From Ignavibacteria bacterium (lineage in GTDB: Bacteria; Bacteroidota; Ignavibacteria; Kapaibacteriales; UBA961): a DNA stretch of 48,171 nucleotides. Shown here one piece after another: positions 9,646 through 20,600 of the stretch. The stretch covers positions 1 to 48,171 of the forward strand of contig VGWD01000018.1 of NCBI GenBank assembly GCA_016873735.1, written 5' to 3'. Positions within the stretch are counted from its first letter, which is position 1. Every line of letters starts with the position of its first letter. The notes beneath the pieces were generated by a model. It was not told the DNA's origin. It made no database searches and saw only the letters and a program-made list of their open reading frames with translations. A program made the position numbers and the translations under genes.

Positions 9646-10905
9646 ATGAAAAAAACCGTTCTCATCATTTCATATTCTTTTCCGCCAATGGGATTAAGCG
9701 GAGTTGTCCGCACATCCAAAATGGCAAAGGCGCTTGCAAAGAATGGATGGAATGTTGTGGTATTGTCTGCAACACCCAAAGTGTATCTCACTTATGATGA
9801 AACATTACTGCAAGAATTGATCGAAACAGGCGTTCACATTTACAGTACGCCTTCGAAGACACCCCCAAAACAAGATTCTTCTTCTCCCGGATGGTTCGAG
9901 AGAACGATCATGAGGCCGATGTTAGGACAAGTCTATTTTCCGGATTCCGCAATCAGATGGAAGCGCATGGCAATAGCTGCCGCAGATGGAATCATGAATG
10001 AATATGATGTCAGTGTCATTCTTTCAGTTTCTCCACCACTCAGCAATTTTGTCATAGCAGACACCATCGCGGAACGTCATCAGATTCCTTTCATTCTTGA
10101 TTATCAAGATGCCTGGACAAAAGGCATCACCATAGATCAACCACAAAAACAACGTTCTTCCGCCCATATGAAATTGGAACATCATTTGCTCAATCGTGCA
10201 GCCCGCATCTTTGTGCCTTCACGCATTGCCAAAGAGCAAATGATAAAAGATTATAGGTTTTTGGAGCATGAAGACGTCATGATCATCCCTGCAGGTTTTG
10301 ATCGTGATGATCTATCGGGTATCAATCTATCTTCACATACTACATCAAAGCTTGTGATCATGCATACCGGAAAAGCAGATTTGACCGGTCATTTACCTGC
10401 ATTTTTACAAGGGTTTGCAGAGGTTATCAAAACTTCACCTGAATTACAGAGAGACATCATCATATCTTTACCCGGAATTGTGGATGGCGCTCTTACAACC
10501 TTGATTGAAAAACTTGGAATTCGTGATTCAGTACATCAACCCGGATATATCGCACATCGTGCATTGTTTGATGCAATGAGCAAGGCCGACATATTATTTG
10601 CGGATACCGGAAGCATGTATCAGATTCCGCGAAAGATATATGAATATATTGCCATGCAAAAACCTATTGCAATCATTGCTCCAGAGCAATCAGCATTGTC
10701 AAGGCTTGTGCATGAAAGTGGAGCCGGTTTATTATTGCATGATTCCGGTAATGCATCGGTGGGTTCATTTATAAGATCCATACATGCATCATGGAAATCC
10801 GGGAAACTTCCCAAACAAAAAACAGGTTTTGCAGATGACTATGCGATGGACAATTTCGTTGAAGATATTTCTATTGCATTAACAAAAGCCATCCGGATTT
10901 CATAA
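9646..10905 (+). CDS. glycosyltransferase, GT4-type (GT-B fold)
   Basis: A 419-residue cytoplasmic glycosyltransferase. The N-terminal Rossmann half starts IISYSFPPMGLSGVVRTSKMAKAL, where the glycine-rich loop and early arginine are typical of GT4 enzymes of the WcaI-like type. The C-terminal half has GYIAHRALFDAMSKADILF and the donor-binding region MYQIPRKIYEYIAMQKPI, where the usual (P/S)-x-K-x-(Y/F)-E-Y pattern is visible. It probably adds a sugar to a surface glycan or lipid-linked oligosaccharide; donor and acceptor cannot be read from the sequence. It follows the ASH-repeat gene by 21 bases but is not in a recognisable polysaccharide cluster. Confidence 0.88.
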   Translation: MKKTVLIISYSFPPMGLSGVVRTSKMAKALAKNGWNVVVLSATPKVYLTYDETLLQELIETGVHIYSTPSKTPPKQDSSSPGWFERTIMRPMLGQVYFPDSAIRWKRMAIAAADGIMNEYDVSVILSVSPPLSNFVIADTIAERHQIPFILDYQDAWTKGITIDQPQKQRSSAHMKLEHHLLNRAARIFVPSRIAKEQMIKDYRFLEHEDVMIIPAGFDRDDLSGINLSSHTTSKLVIMHTGKADLTGHLPAFLQGFAEVIKTSPELQRDIIISLPGIVDGALTTLIEKLGIRDSVHQPGYIAHRALFDAMSKADILFADTGSMYQIPRKIYEYIAMQKPIAIIAPEQSALSRLVHESGAGLLLHDSGNASVGSFIRSIHASWKSGKLPKQKTGFADDYAMDNFVEDISIALTKAIRIS

Positions 10906-10943
10906 TTGACAGATATGCTGTCATCACTTATTCGCATATTGCC

Positions 10944-11597
10944 ATGCGTCGCTCACAAGTTCAAGACATGATAAGCACCGGTGAATCTACAACCGTGGAA
11001 TTCAAAAGGAAATGCACAGCTCCTGAAAAAATGGCAAAAGAACTCACCGCATTCGCAAATACCAAAGGCGGTTATCTGCTCATAGGCATTGATGATGATA
11101 GAAGAATCATCGGAATACCAAGTGAAAAAACAATCATGTCGGAAGTGGAAAGAGCTTGCATATTTTATTGCGATCCCCCACTGAATTATGAATTATACAT
11201 CATGCCTTTTGATAGATTGGATATTGCAATCGTTCATGTGAATGAGAGCAATGAAAAACCCCATGCCGTAAAAGATCCTCAAACTCCTGATGAACAAAAA
11301 GTGTATATCAGACAAGGCGAAGAATCTGTTTCGGCAAGCAAAGAAATGATTCGCATTCTACGGGGCATGCGTGCTGATGCAAAACCATTGATGATCAGCA
11401 TAAGTGATAAAGAACGACGCCTTTTCGACTTCATTGAAAAAAAAGGGAGAGCAACAGTCAAAGATTTTTCTACATTGGTCAATATATCCGATAGAAGGGC
11501 AGCCAGACTTCTTGTTCGACTGGTAAGAGCCGGTGTATTGAATATTCATACCAATGAACAGCATGACTATTATACCTTGGTTGAAAGACCCAATTAA
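10944..11597 (+). CDS. AlbA_2 (Schlafen-like) domain protein with C-terminal winged helix
   Basis: A 217-residue protein. The N-terminal part is an AlbA_2 domain: ESTTVEFKRKCTAPEKMAKELTAFANTKGGYLLIGIDDDRRIIGI, here broken into the core motifs E-F-K and FANTKGGYLLIGIDDD. The mid-region VYIRQGEESVSASKEM is also family-typical. Residues about 150-210 form a predicted winged helix (DKERRLFDFIEKKGRATVKDF, NISDRRAARLLVRLV). Proteins of this kind are usually called transcriptional regulators or DNA-binding ATPase-like proteins. It lies directly upstream of the alpha-2-macroglobulin gene (29 bases), so local regulation of the envelope block is possible but unproven. No defence genes are adjacent. Confidence 0.85.
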   Translation: MRRSQVQDMISTGESTTVEFKRKCTAPEKMAKELTAFANTKGGYLLIGIDDDRRIIGIPSEKTIMSEVERACIFYCDPPLNYELYIMPFDRLDIAIVHVNESNEKPHAVKDPQTPDEQKVYIRQGEESVSASKEMIRILRGMRADAKPLMISISDKERRLFDFIEKKGRATVKDFSTLVNISDRRAARLLVRLVRAGVLNIHTNEQHDYYTLVERPN

Positions 11598-11626
11598 TTG
11601 AACATCGCCTCACAGCATCGGATTGA

Positions 11627-14600
11627 ATGAACATGAATTTCACTCGTATCATACTTTTTCTTTTGTTCCTGATCCCGGCACAATTGATAATGCTTCAGGC
11701 TCAAACATTTGAATCTGAATGGAATCTCATCAATAAAGAATTGGATAGCGGTAAAGTCCGATCAGCAGAGTCTTTAATCAAAGATCTTTTCGCAAAAGCA
11801 AATAGTCAAGAGCATATTCCTACAAAGCTGAAATGCATACTCCATCTTTCCGTACTCACCGGTAAATCAGGAGAACCTGATGATAGAACTATCATTCAAG
11901 CCATAGTTCGATATTCCGATAGCGTTGAGACAGAGCCCGAAATGGCTCTGATGAACATGTACTTAGCGCAATCACTTCGCAATTATTATCATTATCATCT
12001 TGCTGAAATAAGAAAACGGTCATTTGATGAATATCCGCTTGATGATTATTCATCAGTCATGTATTGGACAGAATCGCAATTTTTACAAGTCATTGCTTCT
12101 CTCATCAATTCTTCATTGAAAAATCCAGGATTATTGCTTTCTATTCCTGCACGATCCTATGCTGATTTATTGAATGTGAAAGAATCTTCAGACAAGTATC
12201 GTCCGACTCTCTATGATATCATTAGCCATGCCGGCATTGCTCTCTTTGAATCATTGGAACAAGACATTGCAGATATATATCGACCAACTTGTATAGATCC
12301 AAGAGTATTTGCTCGAGCCAATGAATTCATGGATCTTGATATTGAATCCATCCGAGGATATGATTTGTCTCATGGGATGTTAAAGCAAAGGATAGCTTTA
12401 TATCAGTCCTTATTGCGATATCATGCATCTGACAAAGATCAGACTGCCTTCACCGATGCAAATATTCAGAGAATTCTTGGCCTTACAGCCGGATTCGATC
12501 ATGTCTTTAAAGATTCACTATTGATTTCTGCATTGATTGTAATTGGTAATGATGCACGTGTCAACAATGCCACGCCACATGCTTTGTATGAGGCAGCATT
12601 ATATTGTTCTAACAAGGATCAAAACAAAAGAGCTGTTGCATTATGCCAAGAAATCATTGCGCGATTCCCCGGATCATTCGCAACCGAACAAAGCATTGCT
12701 TTACTTGGGCGCTTGCAAAACAAAGCATTGAATCTGACCTTGCAAAAACAAATCATTCCTAATAAACCATTTCTTTTCAGAACTGAATTCACGAATGTCG
12801 ATAAAATCTTTTGTCGTATTTTCATGTTGAACGAATCCATCGAGCAACAATTGAAACAACGGCGATATCGGGATCAGTTTTGGGATGAATCTGGGATTCA
12901 AGCATTGCTTGCCACGCAGCCCGTTCAAGCCTGGAAACAAGAACTTCCGAAAGCGGATGATTATCGAGATCATAGCACTTGGAAAAAAGGCCCGCCTTTG
13001 AGGCAAGGAAGATATGTCATGGTCTTGAGTAATGCACCTGTCTTCACTCAAACAAAAGACAATGTAGTAGTCTATTCCGAGTTCACTGTCTCCCCCATTA
13101 CTGCCATCTTGCAAAAGGAAGCAGAAGGCGGGATGCATCTCCATATTATGGAGAGTGTTCAGGGTACGCCCGTAAAAGCCAATGTACAGATATTGGAAAG
13201 CATCTTTGATCAAAACAACAATACTTATTCAGACATCATAGCCGAAACATTCTCGACAAATACTCTTGGTGCTGTGTTTATTCCACCAATCGAGAATGAA
13301 GCATATACAAGAGATCGCTCTTTTCGCGTGATTTCACAAACAGATACACTCAACATTGATTATCCCGTCAGCAGATACAAAATCGCTAAGCCTCAAAAGA
13401 GAGATGAAATCGCATTGTTTACCGATAGATCATTATACAGGCCAAATCAAATCATTCAATTCAAGGGAATCATTCTTGATTATGAATCAGACGAAAAAGC
13501 CGAGGCAATATCCGGCAAGCGAATTCTCATTCGATTTCTTGATGCACGCGGTAAAATGCTTGATTCAATGTATTGCATATCCAATGAAATGGGATCTATT
13601 TCCGGATCATTCACTATTCCACAAGAGATCGTGACCGGACATTGTTCTTTGCAAACCGATATCGGTGCATTGACAATAAAGATTGAAGAGTATAAAAGGC
13701 CAACATTCGAAGTACTGTTCAAGCAATCCAATTCCAATCTAAAACTCGGTGAGAATGTGGATGTTTTTGGGCTTGCTCAATCTTATTCAGGTAGCAATTT
13801 AACCGGATCAACTGTTCGATACACCATTCATCGTAGCACGCTTTCATTCCCATTTCTATCATATTATCTTTACTCTGATCCATATTCCCGTGATCGTGAA
13901 ATAGCACATGGTTCAACAATCGTGGATGCATCTGGTTCATTTTCCATTCAATTCAATGCTGAACCAGATCCTACGATATCAAGTTTGGAAAGCCCTTTGT
14001 TCTCTTTTCGCGTTTCAGTTGATGTGATAGCACCAAATGGGGAATTGCAAAGAGCGGACACCTCCATCAGAGTGGGAATTCTCAATGCCGTTTATTCTTT
14101 CGAACATCCCGGCATTCAATTCCGCTCAAAGCAGCAAGATATCAAGCTCATGTGTATCAAAAACAATGGTAAACCCGCAAAGGACATGAAAGGGAAGATT
14201 ATTGTGGAAGCCATGCGAAACAATCCCTTGAAGCTAACATTACCATTTGAACTTGGCGACATGGATGGAATCTCAGACAAAGACAAAGAACTCTTATTCC
14301 CCTATGATCAATGTAGTCGAGGAGACGCTTCGAACAATAGATCTGTGGAATCCATCATATATTCCGCACAGCATGTCAGTGATGAAAAAGGTGAGATCAT
14401 TCCCACATTACCTCGATTGAAGGCCGGAAGATATCGCATTCGTTTTATTGCTGAAAGTGAATCAACTCCTTATACCATTGAGTCCAATTGGTCAGTCATC
14501 GATGAAACATCGTCAATCATGCCCATAGATGAGCATCTGTTCCTGCATTCGGAAACGCAATCAGCAGCCATTGGTGACACCATTACATATTTGATCGGTA

Positions 14601-17557
14601 CTGCTTGGGACAATGCATCAGTATTGGTACAAGTTGAATCAAAGGGCAAGATCATATCTCAAGAGCGTGTGCAATTGTCACATTCATTGCGATCATATAC
14701 ACTTCCCGTATTGGCTTCTTATCGAGGTGGGATTTCTATTCATTGCTCGCTAATCAAACATGGCAGACTGATTACAGAAACTGCATTGATTGATGTACCA
14801 TGGAAAGAAAAAGCAATAAAGATTCAGGCAGCAGTACTGCGGAACAAAACTCGTCCCGGATCAAAAGAGGAATGGTCATTCAATGTGATATATCCGTCGA
14901 AACAGCACAAACCAGAAGTGATGGGCATAGTATATGATGCAGCATTGGATGCTCTGTATCCAAAACAATCGCTTAGCATTTCGAATCTCTGGAATAGACA
15001 TTTTCCGCAAGCACAACCATTTGCCCCGACAAGCGGCATTGCTTATGGATCGGCAATATTTGGAGATGCATGGAATGAAGCAAGAGTCAAAAATGTAGGT
15101 CTGCGTGAATTTGATGCATTGAATGTGGATCTTCTACTCGGAGGAATTTTTGGTAGAACCGAATTGATGTATGTTCAGGACATGATCGATACCAGAACAT
15201 CAATGCGTTCCGCAAAAATGGTAACGCATAATTCATCGTCATTTATGGCTGCCTCACTAGCGGTGGAGTCAGAATCTTATGAGGATGTTTCAGCTCCGCA
15301 AAAGCAAGACATTACACCAAGAATTTCATTTCAGGAAACTGCGTATTTCAATCCATTCATGCGATTGGAGAATGATATTGCAACAATGAAATGTACAATG
15401 CCTGATGGATTGACACGCTGGAATATTCGGCTTTTCGCACATGATAAAGAAATAAGTTTCGGCTCATTGGATACATTTGTGATCTCACAAAAACCATTCA
15501 TGGTTTCAACGCATGTTCCTCGATTTGTACGGATTGGAGACAGCTTGCAAATCAGAGCGATGATTCATGCATTGGAAGCAGACAAAATTACTCCGGTGAA
15601 AGCATATCTTCGATATTTTTTCGATGATGACTCCACAAAAATGCGTGAGTTACAAACAAGTGCCACTGCCTCAGCATCCGCTCCGGGACTTGTCACTTGG
15701 TCAGTGAGTATTTCAAAGTCTTCAAAACTACATCTCATCATCGGAGCATATTCAGATGTATTGAATGATGCTGAATCATATGAAGTACCAATACTTCCCA
15801 ATAAGCAATCAGTTACGGACAGATATCCTTTTTGGATTGATGGAACAAAGCAAAACAATGCATCCATCATATTGGAATCAGCTCAGGACATTGACGCCTT
15901 TTCCTACACAATCGCCACCGAGCCATTCTGGTTCGCCGTTGAATCATTGCCGAATCTTCTCAAACCCGGATATGGTTCTGCATTGGATCAAACATATCGT
16001 TTGCTTTCATCACAACTTGCTCAATCCTATGTTCTTACAAATCCGATGCTTCGTTCGGCATTGAAAGACTCAGCATTTCAAGGAAGACTACAACAGAATG
16101 CTCGTCAATTTGGTGATATCGAAATCGGACCATGGGAAGCTGACATGATGGAACTAGCAGATCAAGCAAATAATGTGAATGTCTATGCAAATGAAGCGGA
16201 AATTAGCCGAATATTCGATCATGCATTGCAAGCATTGCAAACCATGCAATCAAGTGAAGGAGGCTTTCCATGGTTTGGACAGATGCCCTCTAGTACTTTC
16301 ATCACGCGTCAGGTGCTCAGTATATTGGGTATTTGTGAATCACTCCAACAAGCTGAAGCAAGAAATCGCGATATGTCTTATATGATCGGGAGGGCAATTA
16401 GATGGCTGGATAATGAACAGAACAAAGAGATAAATCTTGCTTTGAAAAGTACTTCTATGCAAGGTATCAGTCAATTGAACATGGCAGACATACATTATTT
16501 CTATGCGCGCTCATTCTTCATGAAACAATATCCATTACCAACAGAACAATGGGTTTCAACACTATTGGATTCCATGTGGTCCAAACGCATGACATTCGGA
16601 CTGCAAGCAGAAGCAATGATTGCATTGATTCAATTTAGATTGGGAAATATTCAAAAAGCTGAAGCAATGCTCAGATCATTGCAAGAGCGATCAATATTCG
16701 ATCAACAAGGAATTCATTGGCCAATTCAGTCCACATCATGGCATGATGCAGATATCGAAACGCATGCTTTGCTATTTGCAGCTTTCAAGGAAATACAATC
16801 GAAATCAGAAATCCCAAATGGCATCATCACTTATCTGCTGAGACAAAAGCAGACGAGAGATTGGTCCACGAGATCGGCTACATTGCATGCGGTGATGAGC
16901 ATATTGAAAATGTCCGAACGCTGCACGGGAAATGCAAGAAATGTCTCTGTATTGATCAATGATGAGTTAACCATTCCTCAATATTCCCCGTTTCCGGGAG
17001 TTCAGTCATATGTAAGCCCGGTACCTGCCGATATAAAGCAAGCAAAGATTTCACTTACAGGGTCTTGCCCAATTTGGGGAGGAGCATTTCGTAAGCGCTC
17101 AGTTGAACTCACAGAGCAATTCTCAACTGCAGAATCCGAGTTCAGCGTAAAAAGAGATGCATTTAGAGTGATCTTCGAACCCGAAAAGCGAATAATACCA
17201 ATCAAAGATGGTGAAATCATTCAGCTTGGCGAAACATTGCTGATTCGCATTCGCGTGAACAGTCCACTCGCGATGAATTATGTCCACATTCAAGATCAAT
17301 TCCCTTCTTGCTTTGATTTAATGTCGAATAACTCAGAATATCGCCATTATCATCAACTTTGGGCTTATGCCATTCCTCGAGATTCAGGCATGAATTTCTT
17401 CATAGATTATCTTCCAAAAGGGAATTCGATGTTGGAGTACGAAGTAAAAGTTGACAAAGCAGGAATATTTTCGAAAGGGATGGTGAAGGCATACTCAGTA
17501 TTCGCTCCCGAATTCGGTGTTACAAAGGGTGGCGGGAAGGTGATTATCACCCCTTAA
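11627..17557 (+). CDS. alpha-2-macroglobulin family protein lacking the thioester
   Basis: A 1976-residue exported protein with a signal peptide ending LQAQ (residue about 26). The first 400 residues are helical and repeat-like. From about residue 598 the MG2/MG3 region is recognisable (FTDRSLYRPNQIIQFKGI, then IEEYKRPTFEVLF), followed by the A2M domain (LTRWNIRLFAHD near 1265), a thioester-type helical domain (GGFPWFGQMPSSTFITRQ) and a C-terminal receptor-like domain (FFIDYLPKG). Bacterial members trap invading proteases in the periplasm or at the surface. In Bacteroidota the helical domain normally carries CAEQ; here the aligned segment is YGSALDQTY (residues 1449-1457), so the cysteine and glutamate are gone. 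ATG at 11627 or 11633 are both possible starts. pbpC, the usual partner in proteobacteria, is not adjacent. Confidence 0.92.
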   Translation: MNMNFTRIILFLLFLIPAQLIMLQAQTFESEWNLINKELDSGKVRSAESLIKDLFAKANSQEHIPTKLKCILHLSVLTGKSGEPDDRTIIQAIVRYSDSVETEPEMALMNMYLAQSLRNYYHYHLAEIRKRSFDEYPLDDYSSVMYWTESQFLQVIASLINSSLKNPGLLLSIPARSYADLLNVKESSDKYRPTLYDIISHAGIALFESLEQDIADIYRPTCIDPRVFARANEFMDLDIESIRGYDLSHGMLKQRIALYQSLLRYHASDKDQTAFTDANIQRILGLTAGFDHVFKDSLLISALIVIGNDARVNNATPHALYEAALYCSNKDQNKRAVALCQEIIARFPGSFATEQSIALLGRLQNKALNLTLQKQIIPNKPFLFRTEFTNVDKIFCRIFMLNESIEQQLKQRRYRDQFWDESGIQALLATQPVQAWKQELPKADDYRDHSTWKKGPPLRQGRYVMVLSNAPVFTQTKDNVVVYSEFTVSPITAILQKEAEGGMHLHIMESVQGTPVKANVQILESIFDQNNNTYSDIIAETFSTNTLGAVFIPPIENEAYTRDRSFRVISQTDTLNIDYPVSRYKIAKPQKRDEIALFTDRSLYRPNQIIQFKGIILDYESDEKAEAISGKRILIRFLDARGKMLDSMYCISNEMGSISGSFTIPQEIVTGHCSLQTDIGALTIKIEEYKRPTFEVLFKQSNSNLKLGENVDVFGLAQSYSGSNLTGSTVRYTIHRSTLSFPFLSYYLYSDPYSRDREIAHGSTIVDASGSFSIQFNAEPDPTISSLESPLFSFRVSVDVIAPNGELQRADTSIRVGILNAVYSFEHPGIQFRSKQQDIKLMCIKNNGKPAKDMKGKIIVEAMRNNPLKLTLPFELGDMDGISDKDKELLFPYDQCSRGDASNNRSVESIIYSAQHVSDEKGEIIPTLPRLKAGRYRIRFIAESESTPYTIESNWSVIDETSSIMPIDEHLFLHSETQSAAIGDTITYLIGTAWDNASVLVQVESKGKIISQERVQLSHSLRSYTLPVLASYRGGISIHCSLIKHGRLITETALIDVPWKEKAIKIQAAVLRNKTRPGSKEEWSFNVIYPSKQHKPEVMGIVYDAALDALYPKQSLSISNLWNRHFPQAQPFAPTSGIAYGSAIFGDAWNEARVKNVGLREFDALNVDLLLGGIFGRTELMYVQDMIDTRTSMRSAKMVTHNSSSFMAASLAVESESYEDVSAPQKQDITPRISFQETAYFNPFMRLENDIATMKCTMPDGLTRWNIRLFAHDKEISFGSLDTFVISQKPFMVSTHVPRFVRIGDSLQIRAMIHALEADKITPVKAYLRYFFDDDSTKMRELQTSATASASAPGLVTWSVSISKSSKLHLIIGAYSDVLNDAESYEVPILPNKQSVTDRYPFWIDGTKQNNASIILESAQDIDAFSYTIATEPFWFAVESLPNLLKPGYGSALDQTYRLLSSQLAQSYVLTNPMLRSALKDSAFQGRLQQNARQFGDIEIGPWEADMMELADQANNVNVYANEAEISRIFDHALQALQTMQSSEGGFPWFGQMPSSTFITRQVLSILGICESLQQAEARNRDMSYMIGRAIRWLDNEQNKEINLALKSTSMQGISQLNMADIHYFYARSFFMKQYPLPTEQWVSTLLDSMWSKRMTFGLQAEAMIALIQFRLGNIQKAEAMLRSLQERSIFDQQGIHWPIQSTSWHDADIETHALLFAAFKEIQSKSEIPNGIITYLLRQKQTRDWSTRSATLHAVMSILKMSERCTGNARNVSVLINDELTIPQYSPFPGVQSYVSPVPADIKQAKISLTGSCPIWGGAFRKRSVELTEQFSTAESEFSVKRDAFRVIFEPEKRIIPIKDGEIIQLGETLLIRIRVNSPLAMNYVHIQDQFPSCFDLMSNNSEYRHYHQLWAYAIPRDSGMNFFIDYLPKGNSMLEYEVKVDKAGIFSKGMVKAYSVFAPEFGVTKGGGKVIITP

Positions 17558-17585
17558 AAACAGGGCAAAATCTCTCGGAAAAGTC

Positions 17586-17606
17586 GCAAAAAATCGCCAT
17601 TTTTGC
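17586..17606 (+). other. short hairpin just before the TamB-like start codon
   Basis: GCAAAAA at 17586-17592 pairs with TTTTTGC at 17600-17606 around a 7-base loop. It lies 3 bases upstream of the ATG, in the place of a ribosome binding site. It might tune translation or reduce readthrough from the upstream gene, but an AT-rich chance hairpin is possible. Confidence 0.4.
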
Positions 17607-17609
17607 AGC

Positions 17610-20600
17610 ATGGATAATTCTAATCAAAACATAGATTCCATGCCCCTTTTGATTGAAAAACCGAGCCTTGCAACACGCATTTCTCGCTTTATAGGTCAAT
17701 TGATTTCCGGAATATTCCTCTTAGTCATTTTGGGGATGGTCGGACTATATGTGATTGTACAGACAGACGCCTTCAGGGAATGGTTTCGGCCTGTGCTGAT
17801 TGAACAGATTAATAAGCAAATAAAGGGAAAGGTATATTTTTCTGATGTGCGGCTGGACATATTCAAGGGAGTCATTCTTCATGATGTATGTTTAACCGCC
17901 GCAGGTGACACCGTATTAAAGGCCGGTGATCTTGCTGTTTCCTATACGCTTGAGGCTTTTCTCAAGAAGTCTATAAGTATCGGGACTCTCACATTAGATC
18001 ATCCCACGATCAAGATAGTTCGCTCGAAAGATGGAACCTGGAATGTGGAGCATATTCTATATCCTGTTCCGGAAGATCCAACAAAACCTCCATTTGATTG
18101 GCAAATTACATTGGGTAATCTTGAACTATGCGGCGGTTCGATTCGCATAGTTGATTCATTGAATATGATTGCCAAACCCGGAATATTCAATGTTTCTGAT
18201 CTAGACATACGGAATGTGAATCTCATAATGTCGGGCAAAGCATTTCCGGGGATTCACCGCTATGAAGTGGATATTGCATCATTCACTTCACATGATATTC
18301 GCAGCGGTTTGGATATTCGAGACTTTTCATTGAATGCTGTGCATCATGATCAGGGTATCATTCTCAAATCTTGCAATATCATCACATCAGGAAGCAACCT
18401 TTCAATGAATGGCAGAGTCAATGATGTTGATCTCCTCAATGAACAATTCTCTGAAAAACTGTTAACTGCTCCAATCTCACTCACTCTTCTTTCCGATCGA
18501 TTCGATTCACAAGATCTCCGGCGTTTTCTTCCCGACTTGGGAATATTCGGGGTCTATGACATTGATTTGGAAGCCGAGGGAAAGCTTCGTGATATTTCCA
18601 TTGCTCATCTGGACATAGCAACCGGTAATTCCACTTTACGACTCACCGGTAAGCTGAATGATGTAGATGATACAAAACGACTCTTTTTTTTAGCAGAATC
18701 AAATGGTCAATCCATCATCGATTATGATCTTGTACTCAAACAAATTCCTGCACTTTCACTTCCTTCTCTTCCCTATTTGGGGACAGTCACTTTCAGATCA
18801 TTGCTCGTAAAGGGCAGACCATCCGATTCACTGAACATTCAACTTGATGCAACAACAAAATCCGGAACCGTGCAAGGATATACGAATTTAGTATTTCGTG
18901 GAAAAGACCTCGGCTATGATGGCGATCTTCGCTTTACCGATTTCAATCCGGGGGCCATTGTGCAAAATGAACAATTTAATGGCATGGTCAATATGCAACT
19001 CAATATAGCAGGTAAAGGCACCACGCTTCCAACACTTGATGCACAAATCAAAATATTTGCAGGGCCTTCACGCTTGGGTGAATATGCTATATCCGGTCTC
19101 ATCCTTAATTGCAAAACATCTGAAGCCGGTTTGATTTCGATTGATACTGCAGACATCATTTTCAAAGAAGCCCAGAAAGGCATCGATGAATTTGAAAATG
19201 TGAATCGATCTGCATTGCACATATCCGGCATCATAGATGCTCGCCAAGAAAATCCACTTTTCGATCTTGAAGCGGAATGCGAAAATCTTGCACCATCAGC
19301 ATTGTTCAATACAAAGAAACTACCATCACAATTTGATGGATCGCTTACAATGGTGATGCGCGGCATGTATCTTGACAGCTTGGAAGGCGATATGCATATT
19401 CATGCACGACAGCTCATATTCAATGATAGAACAGTGCGACCTCAAAACATTGATATCAGCATCAGAAGAGAAAATCCTGAAGTACGTCATGCAATCATAC
19501 ATTCAGGACTGTATGCTATCAAAGCCGATGGAAGATTTAGATTCATTCCACTCATCACTGCAATTGACCATACAGTGAGCAGCATCATTCTTGAAGGTGA
19601 GAAAAAATATAAAGGCATGTCAGGACTGGACATCACCAATCTTCCATTGATGCCTATCATGGATACATCCTTACTTGATGCGACGATTACTGTGAATGCA
19701 AAAGATCTTGCACCCGTCAATTTGTTCATGGATGGCATACATACAACCGGCGAGGTGAAGATGAGTCTTCGACTGACTTCCGATAAGAATGGGACAATCA
19801 TGAATATCGATTCATTGCATGCTTTGAACGGACATATATTCGGTCCGGACAATGATGGAGCCAGTTCCCCTTTCTTCCTCAAAGGGTATGTGAAAACACA
19901 ACCTGGAATTGATGGAAGAAGAATTCTTAGTGATGTGAGCATTGAAGCAAAAGCAGAAGATTGGCTCACGATAAATGATCTCATGCTGAAACAACCCTCT
20001 ATATCAATTACAATGAACAATGAAGATGTTCATGGGGAGTTCTCCGGTTCGATTGGCGATGAGATTCTTGTTGACATGAATACAGACGCTCAATTCACTG
20101 ATACATCTTTTCGATATTCAGCAAGCTATTTCAGTTTGACTTATGGCCAATTGAATTGGAAAAACATTGTTCCATTGAAAGGAACATTTTCCAGAAGTGG
20201 AATTTATGTTGATGACTTCAAAGTAAAACGCGTGCTTGCCGAAACAATATCGGCTAAAGGAAAGATTTCGGCTCGAGTTTTTCATGGGATGAATGTTACA
20301 TTGAGTGATTTCCCGCTTAAGGATGTGAAAAAATTACCATTCATTCCAAAAGACATTCGTGAAGTGCTTGCAACATTGAAAGGAAATGCCAAGGAGGCAA
20401 TCATCACTGCTGAAGGCTCATTCAAAAATCCGACATATACCTGCAATGGGTATATGGATAGCATCTATTACAATGATGTTGCAGTCGGTAATCAGCGCTT
20501 TACTCTCAATCATGTCGATTCAATGATCACGGGGTCTTTCACTGTAACAGATTTGAAATCTTCCTTGTCAAAAACATTGAACATAGACATTGAACAAATT

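Noticed and set aside
10944-11597. AlbA_2/Schlafen-like protein as part of a defence island
   Set aside because: Neighbours are a glycosyltransferase and envelope genes; no nuclease, toxin, methylase or mobile element is adjacent.
12701-13213. Minus-strand reading frame of 170 codons inside the macroglobulin gene
   Set aside because: Antisense shadow; no family features, and the sense frame is a well-supported exported protein.
19487-20020. Minus-strand reading frame of 177 codons inside the TamB-like gene
   Set aside because: Antisense shadow; low-complexity Ser/Phe/Met-rich composition typical of a reversed beta-rich coding region.
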